From Sphingomonas sp. GC_Shp_5 (lineage in GTDB: Bacteria; Pseudomonadota; Alphaproteobacteria; Sphingomonadales; Sphingomonadaceae), in NCBI RefSeq assembly GCF_026540855.1, contig NZ_JALNUP010000006.1, positions 62,001 through 126,000 on the forward strand: a DNA stretch of 64,000 nt, in the 5' to 3' direction. Position 1 is the first letter of the stretch. Every line of letters starts with the position of its first letter. The position numbers and the translations under genes are program-made. Positions 1 through 8,961 of this stretch are shown in pieces. Below the pieces are notes generated by a model. That model searched no databases and was not told where the DNA came from. It was given only the letters and a program-made list of their open reading frames with translations.

Positions 1-2
1 AG

Positions 3-758
3 GATCTGCGCGTGTTAATCCTGCGGAACCGTAGCAGGGTAGACTTCGTCACGTCCGACGATCCCGCCATCGCTACGAACAGGGTATTTCTGCAGCGAAT
101 GCATGATCCTAATTTCGGCCTCGTCAACATCGGAGCGATGATGGCTATGCCGTTGGGGCCGCGTCATGCCGTTATCTGTTATGATCACGAAAGCTACGCA
201 CCGGTTGGGCGGTCGGGATGCTATCTCGACGTCATACGCGATCAGGATGCGATCGCGCTGAATGAGCTTCAGCATCTTAACTCTATATCGAACATCTACT
301 TCGCCGGACCGATCGCGAACGGTGAGCGGGTGCGCGCTGCCTTCGCGGCAGTTGCTCATCGCCGGCCAGCTGATCGGTTCAAGATGTGGCAGGGTGCGAG
401 CGAGGGGATCGAGGGAGAGTACGAGTGCTTCAGGAGAGTCGGGGACAGTGAGATACTGGATCCCACGGTTACGCGAATACAATCGTTCTCCCCGATCTAT
501 CCTAGTCCGCTGCACTGGATGTCCGTGCTGCCGATGCGGGCAAACCTGCAGGGTTGGGTAACCCCCGGTTCGGTTGGGGGACCTGTCCGGCTAAGTCGCG
601 CGAAGGGGCGCCGGGGCATGCGAAGGGTGAAATTAGGCCACTATCCCATGCCGCATCGAGGAGGAGAGCTTCCCGATCGGATGTATCACCGTTTGTCGCC
701 GGACGAGCTTCAAGAGGTTGCCGCAAGAACTAGACGGATCATTTTGCGGAAGGAATGA
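3..758 (+). CDS. DUF4238-like protein, N-terminus cut by the window edge
   Basis: The frame is open from the first bases, so the gene starts outside the window. About 250 residues are visible. The opening FVTSDDPAI and the later AMPLGP stretch resemble DUF4238 proteins, a poorly characterised family common in bacteria and mobile elements. The tail is basic. The catalytic role, if any, is unknown. The family call rests on two short motifs and is moderate; the gene itself is well supported by its long frame. Confidence 0.55.
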   Translation, partial: DLRVLILRNRSRVDFVTSDDPAIATNRVFLQRMHDPNFGLVNIGAMMAMPLGPRHAVICYDHESYAPVGRSGCYLDVIRDQDAIALNELQHLNSISNIYFAGPIANGERVRAAFAAVAHRRPADRFKMWQGASEGIEGEYECFRRVGDSEILDPTVTRIQSFSPIYPSPLHWMSVLPMRANLQGWVTPGSVGGPVRLSRAKGRRGMRRVKLGHYPMPHRGGELPDRMYHRLSPDELQEVAARTRRIILRKE

Positions 759-922
759 TCCGACCAACTTTGTCAAAGCCAGGCTGGCTCGCTCACTTGG
801 TGGGCACCCTCTTCTATCTGCGGTTGATCACCAACTTCGGCCGACGCTATGAGCATCCCCGCCGACCGTCACATGATCGGCAGCGCCTCGTCCTGGAATT
901 TTGACGACCATGGCGAGGCGCT

Positions 923-1660
923 TCACTGTAGGACAGTCGCAGCCCGTTTGGTCTCGGCCTCCTGCCTTAGCCGCTCCAATTCCCTTCGGTTCATATCTGC
1001 CACATCTTGATTGCTGCTGGATCTCCGATGAACCCTCCCAGCAACACTGACTTTCCTCCTCGCCTTCTTCGATGCCAGCTTGGAAGGCCCTCTCTTCAAC
1101 GCTGGCGCTTCTGCCGTCGCAACAGGAGCTGGTGGTACAGTTGAGGGATTTGGCTTCATCAACGACGCGAAAATGTAGATGGCACCGACTGCCGTTCCCA
1201 GTTTCCAAATAGCGGAGGAGGTTGACTTTGCGTGGCCGCGGCGCGGTGCAACCTTCCGCCTTGGCTCGCTGTGAATGGTTGCGTCTTCTTCGACAGGCCG
1301 ACGCTCAGGCTTCGGCGGTGGCGGTGGCGGTGGCGGAGCTTCCGGTTTCGCTGCAGCTGCTTCTTCACGCTCGCGTTTGGCTTTCTCGGCGCGGGTTAGT
1401 TCCGCATCATGATCAGCTTTCCGCTCAGCGATTTTGAGGATGTCCCAAGCGGCGTTGATCCTGACCAGCCGCTCGGTTTGAGCACGTGTGGGCCGCTTGA
1501 GCGCGGCATAACGTTTCCGAAGATCATAGTAAGCGAGCTTTATCGCCTCCTTGTCGGCATCTCGACCTACGCCCAACGTCTGGTAAGCATCTTTTGCCAA
1601 GCAGCTCGCTTCTTCTGTATCTCTATATGCCACTAAGGACCGCAGACCCAGAACTGTCAA
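923..1660 (-). CDS. J-domain-like membrane protein lacking the HPD motif
   Basis: This is a 245-aa protein. Residues about 24-90 follow the DnaJ J-domain pattern (YQTLGV, then helix II, then INAAWDIL and ADHD). Where a working J-domain has His-Pro-Asp before helix III, this one reads RYAALKRPT, so it should not stimulate Hsp70 ATPase in the usual way. A Lys/Glu/Ala-rich stretch and a proline run follow, then one membrane segment (about 148-165, WKLGTAVGAIYIFASLM) and a basic, Ala-rich tail. It stands alone between the DUF4238-like gene and a plus-strand tail cluster. The fold call is fair; the function is unknown. Confidence 0.6.
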   Translation of the reverse strand: MTVLGLRSLVAYRDTEEASCLAKDAYQTLGVGRDADKEAIKLAYYDLRKRYAALKRPTRAQTERLVRINAAWDILKIAERKADHDAELTRAEKAKREREEAAAAKPEAPPPPPPPPKPERRPVEEDATIHSEPRRKVAPRRGHAKSTSSAIWKLGTAVGAIYIFASLMKPNPSTVPPAPVATAEAPALKRGPSKLASKKARRKVSVAGRVHRRSSSNQDVADMNRRELERLRQEAETKRAATVLQ

Positions 1661-1853
1661 CCGTTGCTATCCTTGCGGAGTTACGATCACGGCTGTCCGC
1701 ATTTGCCCGTTAGCGCCGGAGCATTGTGCAAGTCGTTATAGCCTGCCGCTCCTCGCAAGCCAAAATGGCCACCTCCATCAGCCGTAATAGCTCCGCACTG
1801 GCGGCGGTAACCTGCTCCGACCTCACTGATTAAACCGGTGGTGAAGGAGCGTG

Positions 1854-2195
1854 ATGCTGCCTACAGATCTTCCAACCCGCCAGCGCAAGGGAACACCAGG
1901 CGCCCCATACCGTGCCAAGCCTGCTGACTTCCGCGAGCAGTTCGTCCGGCGCGGCTGGGATGTCGTCGATCACTATGCCACCGGCTGGAAGGTAGTTGAT
2001 CGCTGGGTTGAGGAAGAAGGTCGGGAAAGCCTGCGGAGAGCACGCAAGGCATATCGTCAGATCCAGTGCCTCCAGCGCCGGGTTGCGGCGGCGGCGAATG
2101 CCATGCCGAGCCTAGCCCCCTCATCGTTCGTGTCCGAGATGCTCGCTATTGCCGACCGGCAGGCTGCGATCGTTGCTCAGCGGGCGGCACAATGA
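1854..2195 (+). CDS. hypothetical protein, first gene of tail-region operon
   Basis: A 113-aa basic protein. AAGGAG at 1844-1849 sits just upstream of the ATG at 1854; a GTG at 1851 is also possible. The FREQFVRRGWDVVDHYATGWKVVDRWVEEEG region suggests a small helix-turn-helix, but I do not recognise the family. Its stop overlaps the next start in an ATGA arrangement, so it is the first of a coupled run leading into tail genes. Confidence 0.6.
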   Translation: MLPTDLPTRQRKGTPGAPYRAKPADFREQFVRRGWDVVDHYATGWKVVDRWVEEEGRESLRRARKAYRQIQCLQRRVAAAANAMPSLAPSSFVSEMLAIADRQAAIVAQRAAQ

Positions 2196-2479
2196 CTGGC
2201 CCCCTCACCGCGAACGCCCGAGACCCGCTGCAAATGGCGCTGTGGGTTGAGATGTCCGACATGGCGGAACGGTATGACGCTGCCACCCTGGATCTGCTCG
2301 GGGGAGTGCCGATGGAGCTGATCCTAGCCCTCCTGGAAGCAGGCCCTGCCCTGTCACCGCAGCGCCGTGTGCAGATGCTTGCCGCTGGCGCCCTGATCCT
2401 TCGCCTGGTGAACGGCGAGGCGCGCGGTCATAACGAAGCCACTGCCCGGATGCTGGCTCGGTTAGGACTTCCGCAGTGA
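2192..2479 (+). CDS. small hypothetical phage-region protein
   Basis: A 95-aa, mostly helical protein. I chose the ATG at 2192 because it overlaps the upstream TGA, and the frame upstream of it is only a shadow of the previous gene. Its own TGA overlaps a GTG start of the next gene at 2476. No family recognised; position suggests a tail-assembly role. Confidence 0.6.
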   Translation: MTGPLTANARDPLQMALWVEMSDMAERYDAATLDLLGGVPMELILALLEAGPALSPQRRVQMLAAGALILRLVNGEARGHNEATARMLARLGLPQ

Positions 2480-2883
2480 TTGGGACGCAAGCACCGGCAT
2501 TGACGCTGGACGCCCTCGACACCTTCATAGCTGCACGCCGTGGCAACACTGCGCCTTGGAATTGTTCGTCTATGCCGGCGGACTGGGTAGTTGCTCGAGG
2601 CTGGCCTGACTTCGCCGCGCGCTGGCGGCTTACGGTCGGCATGGTCGAGTGCAACGCTGCCGCACCAATGGCACGGGATCTCGTCGACCTGTGGACTCGC
2701 GACATTGGCGAAGGCCTGCCGGCGACCACTCAGCCAGCGCGCGGTGACATCGGCGTGGTCCAAATCGCGATGGGCTTCGCCGGTGCCATCTACACCGGCT
2801 TGCGGTGGATCATCCAAGGCCAGCGCGCCCTTCATTTCGTCGGCGCCGAAGCGGTCGATGTTCTGGGAGCCTGGCATGTCTAA
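2476..2883 (+). CDS. DUF6950-family phage tail-associated protein
   Basis: A 135-aa protein starting at GTG inside the upstream stop. The pattern LDTFIAARR, then PWNCSSMPADW, then a GWPDFAARWR block matches the DUF6950 family, normally found next to tail-tip genes in prophages and gene-transfer-agent-like clusters. The Cys in the PWNC position corresponds to the family's conserved Cys after the Trp. The end overlaps the start of the next frame by 8 nt. Family call is from memory of the motif pattern. Confidence 0.6.
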   Translation: MIGTQAPALTLDALDTFIAARRGNTAPWNCSSMPADWVVARGWPDFAARWRLTVGMVECNAAAPMARDLVDLWTRDIGEGLPATTQPARGDIGVVQIAMGFAGAIYTGLRWIIQGQRALHFVGAEAVDVLGAWHV

Positions 2884-3976
2884 GACGCTCGGATCTATTC
2901 TGGGGACCTTTTACGGTCCAATTACTGGGTTTGCGGTCGACGGATCGAAGGGCGCCTTAAAAGGGGTGGCGAACGCGGCTGCCGCCCTATCAGGCCCAGC
3001 CACCTTCGCAGTGTATGTTGGCGCGGCCATCATCGGCAGCCTGCAGAAGTCGGAGCGGCCTCAGCAAGCAGAAACGTCGACCAAACCCCCAAGCTCGAGC
3101 CGGGCTCTGTGCATGGGCGCGATGGAGATGATCGCCGGCACCATGACGAACTGTTCGAGATCGATCGTGCGGGCACGGTGTACCGGTGAAATGACTGCAA
3201 TGAACCTCATCGTGCAGCCAAGGGCTGGAGGGGCATATCTCCTCACCGACACCGCCTGCTATCGCCAGGACGGTAAGGTGGTCGACTTTCGATCGAAGGT
3301 TCTGGCAGTGGTGGCGCAGCGTCGCTTCTCCGTGGCCATAGCGACAACCGGTATGGCGATGCAGCAGGACCACCTGCGCCGCCACCTCGCGGGAACTCGG
3401 GCAATTACTGCCGCCGCATTCTTTGCCAGCTACCCCGCAATCTTCAGGCACGTAGAAGCCGAGCTGATCGACGCAGGTGTGCCGGAGCGCTGCGGCAGCG
3501 GGCACATGTCGGCGGTGCTGGCGCTGTACGATCATGAGACCGACACGGTGAGCGGATATGGGATCAGCAACGACCGCAGCTTGTTCACGACGGCGCCGAT
3601 GGCGAAGCCATACCAGCCTTACTCGCTCCAACCGCTGCGCAAGTACCTAACCCGCTATGCAGGGACCCCGATCTTGCCTGGTACCGATATGAGCGACCCG
3701 CAGCAGTGGTCTCCTTCACGTGACTCTGCGGCACTTATTGAGGCTCAGCGCGCCGACGACTTCGGCCTTGCACCGAACACCTACCCGGCGGTGGGCGGGC
3801 AGGCAGTGCTGACGACAGTTGACGCGAGCGGCGTCCGGCAACGAACGGTCGTGGCTTGGGCCGATAGGCTTGGCCGACCGATCCGCCGCGGTCCTATGCG
3901 TGGCGTGCTTGCCAGAGGTAGGGCCGCTTTGCGCGAGGCTGTCATGCCGCGGCTGCCCACCTTGGTGCTCGGCTGA
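2876..3976 (+). CDS. composite tail-region frame: tail-protein N-terminus joined to a second domain
   Basis: The frame runs 366 aa from ATG 2876. Residues 1-75 (glycine/alanine-rich hydrophobic start, then SERPQQAETSTKPP) look like the beginning of a large phage tail or tip protein. From ATG 3191 (or 3200) a different domain begins with MNLIVQPRAGGAYLLTDTA, loosely like small Ntn-hydrolase/proteasome-like phage proteins. The linker at 3080-3190 is not convincing protein; in the frame ending at TGA 3187-3189 the DNA instead reads DELFEIDRAGTVYR followed directly by the ATG at 3191. My reading is a deletion join leaving two gene ends, with 3191-3976 the intact gene. A single true gene cannot be excluded. 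Confidence 0.45.
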   Translation: MSKTLGSILGTFYGPITGFAVDGSKGALKGVANAAAALSGPATFAVYVGAAIIGSLQKSERPQQAETSTKPPSSSRALCMGAMEMIAGTMTNCSRSIVRARCTGEMTAMNLIVQPRAGGAYLLTDTACYRQDGKVVDFRSKVLAVVAQRRFSVAIATTGMAMQQDHLRRHLAGTRAITAAAFFASYPAIFRHVEAELIDAGVPERCGSGHMSAVLALYDHETDTVSGYGISNDRSLFTTAPMAKPYQPYSLQPLRKYLTRYAGTPILPGTDMSDPQQWSPSRDSAALIEAQRADDFGLAPNTYPAVGGQAVLTTVDASGVRQRTVVAWADRLGRPIRRGPMRGVLARGRAALREAVMPRLPTLVLG

Positions 3977-4099
3977 TGGCCATGGCGGATCCCCCGTCCG
4001 CTTACCGGCATCCCGCACGCCAGCTTTCCTGCGGCCTCGCAGCCTCACAAGCACGGCAGCCTTACCACGCCACCCATACCAGCATGGAAGGCCAGCAAC

Positions 4100-4198
4100 A
4101 TGGCTGAAGTTGTAGATAGCATCGTCGTGATCCTGGCGCGGAAAGTAACGCGCCAGACTGTGCCGGTCTCTGAGCAGAAGGACGAACGTCGTGGCTGA
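4100..4198 (+). pseudogene. 32-codon remnant duplicating the start of the tape measure gene
   Basis: ATG 4100 opens MAEVVDSIV and then diverges, ending at TGA 4196-4198 inside the next gene. The tape measure gene at 4191 opens with the same nine residues (V/MAEVVDSIV). The DNA of the two starts is nearly identical over about 27 bases, 91 nt apart. This looks like the front of a former paralogous gene left by deletion, or a partial duplication. It might still be translated as a leader. Confidence 0.5.
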
Positions 4199-7100
4199 GG
4201 TTGTAGACTCGATCGTCGCGAACCTTGAGGTTCGGTACCAGCAGTATGTCGACGGGTTTGAGAAGGCGACCAAGGCCCTCCGCAGCCACAAAGATGCCCT
4301 CACTGAACTCGCCGCGGTCGACGCCACCTTTAGCAGGCGGGACGGCGGCAAGCAGGCGGGTGACGCGCAGGTACAGACCAACGCGAAAGTTGCCCGTTCA
4401 GCCAAGCAGCGCAGTGCCGAGGAAATTGCCGCCGCCGACGCCGTGAAGAAGGCCGCAAAGGCAGCACGTGACGCGGAAAGAGCCGCAGCCAAGGCGGCTT
4501 CCGATGCGGTGAAGGCTGCCGAGCGCGAGAAGCAGGCCGCGCTCCAGGCCACCCAGCGCGAGCAGGAGAAGGCGGCCAAAGCAGCGCAGGCCAAGGCCGA
4601 GGCGGAGCGCGTTGCTGCTGCCGCTGCTACGGCTGCGGCTGAGCGCGAGACGGCTGCACGAGCACGTCTCGCTGCTGTCGTGGACCGTGCTGCTGCCCGG
4701 TCAGGCGTGGTTCCTGCTGCTGGTGGTGGGCGCATCGGCGCCACAGTGCCGCGTGAAAGCACAGGCCAACGTTCAATCCCGGCCGCCGCATTGGATAGCG
4801 GCGCCGCCGCCGAGGTTACCGCCGAGACGCAGATCAACCACCTGCTGGCGGATCAGGCAGCGCTGCAATCGCGCGTCGGCACCGCGACGGGCAAGACGAA
4901 GCAGCAGATCCAGGACACGATCGCCGAGCTTCAGCTTGAGAGCCGGCTGCGCAAAGCTGGCCTCGCCGATGAGGAGATCCTGCTTCAGATCGAGCAGCGC
5001 CGAACGTTCGTGGCGTCCGCGCGGGCGGAGACGGAGCGGAAGCAGACGACGGCCGGGCTCAAGCGATTCGCTGAAGGGGCTGGGATCGGTCGCAGCTTCG
5101 GCTCTGGTGCGACCGTGACGGGCGTCGCCACTGCTGTCGGTGTGGGCGTTGGGGTTGAGGTGATCCAGAGCGCCGTCGATTACGGCAAGGCGCTCGACAA
5201 TCTGTCCAAGCAGCTCGGCATCACCGTCGAGGATCTCCAGGCGTACGAGAGGATCGCTCGCGACACCGGGGTGTCGACGGAGCAGATGACGTCGGCCTTT
5301 GGTCAGTTCGCCAGCAACCTTGGTCGCGCCCAGGAAGGCGGCCAGGAGCAGGCGAAGGTCTTCAAGGCGCTCGGCGTCGACATCAAGGACTTCGCATCCG
5401 CCGGCGATGCGCTGCCGACCGTGATCGACCGCATTTCATCGATCAGGGAACCCGCCTCCCGCGCAGCCATCGAGACCAGGTTGTTCGGCGAGGAAGGGCG
5501 TAGGCTGGATGCGCTGCTGTCGGGTGGCGCTGCTCGGGTGAGTGATCTTGCCGCTTCTCTGCAAGCGACGGGGCAGGCCTTGTCGCAGAAGGAAATTCAA
5601 GAGCTGGATGACACGGCGCGCAAGCTGGCCGACGTGAAGAACCAGCTGCAGGTCGACCTCTCCAAGGTGGTGGCAGGCAACGCGGCATCGATCATCGGGC
5701 TGGCTAACAGCTTCGAGATCCTGGCGAAGGCGCTGCTGAACCTCAACGCCTCCAAGTCCCGCACAGCTGATGCATCGCTGTTCGATGTGGAGCGGTCGCG
5801 CCGGGATGTACCGACGCTGCTGCTCGGGCGTGCCGCCGGGAAGACCGACGCGCAGACCGAGCAAGAGGCATTCGCGCGGCAGTCGACCACTGCGGAAGGC
5901 CGCGCCGCTATCCGGGCAACGATCACCCAGAGCCGTGCTCGGCTGAATGGGCAGAACGGCCTCCTCAGCTCGGTCACCGGCCCCGAGACGTTCTACTCGG
6001 CGGATCAACGCAAGAAGGCGCTGGCCTACTATGACCGGCTCGAGAAGCAGCTGGCACAAGCCGAGCGCACACCCGCAGCCGCGCCCCGTGCCACCGCTCC
6101 GGTGCAGGCGGGCAGCGTCAATTCCAGGCTCCTGGGCAGCCTCGGCGCCCCCAAGCCGCCTAAGGGCAAGTCTGCCGAACAGAAGGAGCGAGAGGCTGAG
6201 CAACGCGAGCGGCAGTTCAACGACCAGCTTGCGTCTGCACAAGCCGATTACCTTCGCGCCCAGGAGCAGATGACCGGCAGCGTGGATCGGCGTGCCGAGA
6301 TCGAACAGAGCCTTCTGGAATCCTCGTACAAGACCCGGCTGCTCGACATTGAAAGCCAGCGCAGCCGAAACGTTCTGGCAGGTGCGGACGCGAAGCTGGA
6401 GGATGCTCGCGCGGCCGAGCTGAAGGCTGCTGAGAAGAAGGCTCACGACGCGAATGCGGCAGCGGTCGAGCAGGATCGCCGCCTCGAAAAGGAGCGGGCC
6501 CTCACCGCCGCCACCGATAGCCTGTTGGACGTGCAGAACACCCTGCTCTCGGCGCAAGCCTCGCTCGCGACAACGGCCAAGGATCGCCGCGCCGCTCTCC
6601 TCAAGGTGGTCGATAACGAGCAGGCGCGGGAGAGCAATCGGCTCGGCGGCATCATCAGCACGTCGAAGCCGGGCGACCCAGCCCAGGTGCAGGCGCTTAC
6701 CGACTTCCAAAGCGTTCAGACCCGCTACGATGCCCAGCGCCGCAGTGTTGTCGACCAGACGCTGAGCCCGCTCGAACAATACAAGAAGGACCTGCACTCG
6801 GCGACCGACGACACCAACGCCGCCTTGCAGGGCGTAGAGGTGAATGCCCTGCAAAGCTTGGAGGATTCTATCTCGCGGTCGATCGGCAAGGTGCTCGGGC
6901 TCAAGGGGGCGTTCGGCGATCTGTTCGGCAGCGTCCTGAGCGACATCGCCAAGATCGAGCTAAAGAAGGGCATCCTTGCCTTGCTCGGCGGCAGTGCCTC
7001 CGGTGATGGTGGCGGCGGAAACACTGCCGGGGGGATCGGCAAGCTGATCGGCAGCGTGATCGGCGCATTCAGCCATCACGCTGGCGGCGGCAACGTCGTG

Positions 7101-7385
7101 GGTGGCGTCCCGATTGAGGTTGGCGAGAACGGCCGCGAGGTGTTCGTGCCTTCGCAGTCGGGCAAGATCGTTCCGAACAATGCTCGCGTGGCCACGCCCG
7201 GCGGCGGGACCGTCTTGCACCAGACCTTCAATGTCGACGCTAGCGGCGTGAACCCCGAAGGCTTCGCAGGTGGTATCATCAGCGCCGTTCGGCATGAGAC
7301 GACCCAGGCGATCCGGGCGTCCAGTGCCGCAACGCTGGATGCGGCGCCGGCACGGGTGAACCGCCTCTCGGTATTGGGTGGGTAG
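4191..7385 (+). CDS. phage tail tape measure protein
   Basis: A 1064-aa protein starting at GTG 4191. Residues about 60-190 are an Ala/Lys/Glu-rich coiled coil. They are followed by a glycine/valine hydrophobic patch (about 300-325) and the typical tape-measure block with YGKALDNLSKQLG, RIARDTGVSTEQM, FKALGVDIKD and RLFGEEG. More coiled coil covers about 640-850, and a glycine-rich hydrophobic stretch (about 925-970) precedes the C-terminus. Such proteins set tail length and pass DNA into the cell envelope in siphophages. It is the longest gene of the accessory region and looks intact. A 19-codon frame (7398-7457) follows and may be the truncated start of the next tail gene. Confidence 0.8.
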   Translation: MAEVVDSIVANLEVRYQQYVDGFEKATKALRSHKDALTELAAVDATFSRRDGGKQAGDAQVQTNAKVARSAKQRSAEEIAAADAVKKAAKAARDAERAAAKAASDAVKAAEREKQAALQATQREQEKAAKAAQAKAEAERVAAAAATAAAERETAARARLAAVVDRAAARSGVVPAAGGGRIGATVPRESTGQRSIPAAALDSGAAAEVTAETQINHLLADQAALQSRVGTATGKTKQQIQDTIAELQLESRLRKAGLADEEILLQIEQRRTFVASARAETERKQTTAGLKRFAEGAGIGRSFGSGATVTGVATAVGVGVGVEVIQSAVDYGKALDNLSKQLGITVEDLQAYERIARDTGVSTEQMTSAFGQFASNLGRAQEGGQEQAKVFKALGVDIKDFASAGDALPTVIDRISSIREPASRAAIETRLFGEEGRRLDALLSGGAARVSDLAASLQATGQALSQKEIQELDDTARKLADVKNQLQVDLSKVVAGNAASIIGLANSFEILAKALLNLNASKSRTADASLFDVERSRRDVPTLLLGRAAGKTDAQTEQEAFARQSTTAEGRAAIRATITQSRARLNGQNGLLSSVTGPETFYSADQRKKALAYYDRLEKQLAQAERTPAAAPRATAPVQAGSVNSRLLGSLGAPKPPKGKSAEQKEREAEQRERQFNDQLASAQADYLRAQEQMTGSVDRRAEIEQSLLESSYKTRLLDIESQRSRNVLAGADAKLEDARAAELKAAEKKAHDANAAAVEQDRRLEKERALTAATDSLLDVQNTLLSAQASLATTAKDRRAALLKVVDNEQARESNRLGGIISTSKPGDPAQVQALTDFQSVQTRYDAQRRSVVDQTLSPLEQYKKDLHSATDDTNAALQGVEVNALQSLEDSISRSIGKVLGLKGAFGDLFGSVLSDIAKIELKKGILALLGGSASGDGGGGNTAGGIGKLIGSVIGAFSHHAGGGNVVGGVPIEVGENGREVFVPSQSGKIVPNNARVATPGGGTVLHQTFNVDASGVNPEGFAGGIISAVRHETTQAIRASSAATLDAAPARVNRLSVLGG

Positions 7386-7460
7386 ACGCACGCGCCGATG
7401 TTCATCGCACCTGCGCCGGCGCCGAGCGTTACGACCGGGATCGTGGCCAAGAAGTAAGAG

Positions 7461-7493
7461 GAGGGCGCGGGCTAGTGCGCTCGCGCCTCTTTC
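7461..7493 (+). terminator. possible terminator after the tail cluster
   Basis: GGCGCG (7464-7469) can pair with CGCGCC (7482-7487), with extra pairs outside, followed by TCTTTC. It lies just past the tail genes. The U-tract is short, so this is a modest call. Confidence 0.35.
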
Positions 7494-7701
7494 AAGTAGG
7501 CCGGTCCGACGACGCTCAAGCGCCCACTCCAGCCCTTCTCGTCGGGGTAGAAGGCGTGCGGATCGTACGGCTCCGATCCACGTGGTGGCAGCGCAGTGAA
7601 CAGTGGTGCGTTTCATCTAATCGGATTTTAAACCCGCTGTCCCATTTACCGCCGCTGCCGTGGCGACGGACACATTCCACGTTGCGGTAGGTTAAGGCGC
7701 C

Positions 7702-7872
7702 ATGCCAACAGATCCCCGCCTGCGTGCCGCCTATGATGCGGGAATGAAGGTGGGGAACACGACGGCTGGATTACCCGCAGAGTGTCCGTTTCACAGTGGC
7801 GAGGGTCCTGCGGAGCGGTTTGCGTGGTTGTCCGGCTTCAGCGTCGCCAGGCTTTCAAAAAAGACCCGGTAG
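7702..7872 (+). CDS. RMF/CrpP-like small protein
   Basis: A 56-aa protein. The pattern AYDAGMKVG, then CPFHSG, then ERFAWLSGFSVAR matches the short ribosome-modulation-factor/CrpP fold, in which a Cys-Pro and a W-x-x-GF motif are conserved. Family members bind ribosomes (RMF) or are small plasmid and phage proteins of debated function (CrpP). It stands alone with no partner genes. Family membership is fairly clear; function is not. Confidence 0.6.
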   Translation: MPTDPRLRAAYDAGMKVGNTTAGLPAECPFHSGEGPAERFAWLSGFSVARLSKKTR

Positions 7873-8028
7873 AAGGTCGGCTTGCCGAAGGGCATCCGTG
7901 TTCCCGCCCCGAGGCAAGGCCTAGCTGTCGCGACGCACCGTTCCACTGTTCTACGTAGGTCCGATCCATGCTAAGCCGTTGGCACAAGGCGGAGCGAACC
8001 TCGGTTCCGTTGTTCCAACGAGATCACC

Positions 8029-8208
8029 ATGGCTGATGCCAAAGACGTCGCGACCGCAGTGCAGGCCGCGCTCGACGAGATCGGCGTGACCGGAACACTC
8101 GACGTCGCGAAGGATGGCGCGGAAGCCACCAAGACGATCGGCACGCCAAGCGGTGACGACGTTCACGTCAATGTGGATGTGGAGAATGCTGCCAAGGGCG
8201 ACGTATGA
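8029..8208 (+). CDS. small acidic hypothetical protein
   Basis: A 59-aa, Asp/Ala/Val-rich protein starting at ATG 8029. No motif or family recognised. The amino-acid composition and third-position GC look coding. It converges with the minus-strand gene at 8230. Confidence 0.45.
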   Translation: MADAKDVATAVQAALDEIGVTGTLDVAKDGAEATKTIGTPSGDDVHVNVDVENAAKGDV

Positions 8209-8229
8209 CGTCGCGATTGCCAGCCTAGC

Positions 8230-8625
8230 TCACTGCGGTGCGAGGCGCTCCAGTGGCAGCGAATGCCCCGCGGGGGTCGATCCTGTAAGCTGCGGATCGA
8301 GTTCGCCGGCGTTGATTGCCGCTTCAAACGCATCAAGTACCGCCGGGAGTTCGCCGACCTGCCAGAACGTGACCGACTGCCCGCCTATGACCATGGGCTG
8401 GCCGTCCGGACGGGTTGGTGTGAAAGCCACACGCCCAGCGTCGTCAGCCGCCAGCCACTCTCCGCCGGGCTGGGTGGACTGACTCATGTCAAATGCTGTT
8501 CGGGCCTGACGCAGCTTGTCGAGCAACGCCAATCGTTCCGCGTTCGGATCGACCGGATCAGCGGCGACCGCAGCAACAGAGCCAACAGCGTTGGCAGCAC
8601 CTTCAACGAGATCCTTCAGTGACAT
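8230..8625 (-). CDS. hypothetical protein
   Basis: A 131-aa protein. I chose ATG at 8625 because AGGA lies just upstream, in preference to a GTG-type extension to 8658. An amphipathic Ala/Val start (about 5-25) is followed by a helix and a compact part with GGQSVTFWQVGELPAVLDAFEAAI. It resembles small cargo proteins of phage regions, but I recognise no family. Confidence 0.55.
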   Translation of the reverse strand: MSLKDLVEGAANAVGSVAAVAADPVDPNAERLALLDKLRQARTAFDMSQSTQPGGEWLAADDAGRVAFTPTRPDGQPMVIGGQSVTFWQVGELPAVLDAFEAAINAGELDPQLTGSTPAGHSLPLERLAPQ

Positions 8626-8961
8626 GTCCTGGCTCCGTCTCCGCGCGCATGATCGCACTGGGATGGCTTAACGGTCGGTCAGCTACATCGGACCCGGACA
8701 ACTCGAATGGCTTCAAGCCTGCTCGGGAGGGCGATAAATCAGCGAAACCAGGAATTGCGACAGTGCTATGCTCTTGGGCTCGGGCACCAGCTAGCCCGGC
8801 AGGGTCATCAGTGCCTCGGACAAACCTGATTGCTGCCGTCGGCGTTTGGGAAGTCGATGCCGACGACGGCAAGCGTGAGTTCCTGCATGGCTCACTCTGT
8901 AAGATCGTTGGCTGCGCTGATCCACATCCCTAGAACGCAATGATTACAAGAAAGGGGATTG
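8626..8961. other. gene-free stretch, nothing recognised
   Basis: About 336 bases between two divergent genes. Short open frames exist on both strands, but none has a ribosome site or family resemblance. It probably holds the promoters of the flanking genes; no convincing -35/-10 pair was found. Confidence 0.4.

Noticed and set aside
7475..7690. A possible small gene after the tape measure (either strand)
   Set aside because: The plus frame looks random. A minus frame has a plausible end (DPHAFYPDEKGWSGRL) but runs into a stop after about 43 codons with no normal start; at best a remnant.
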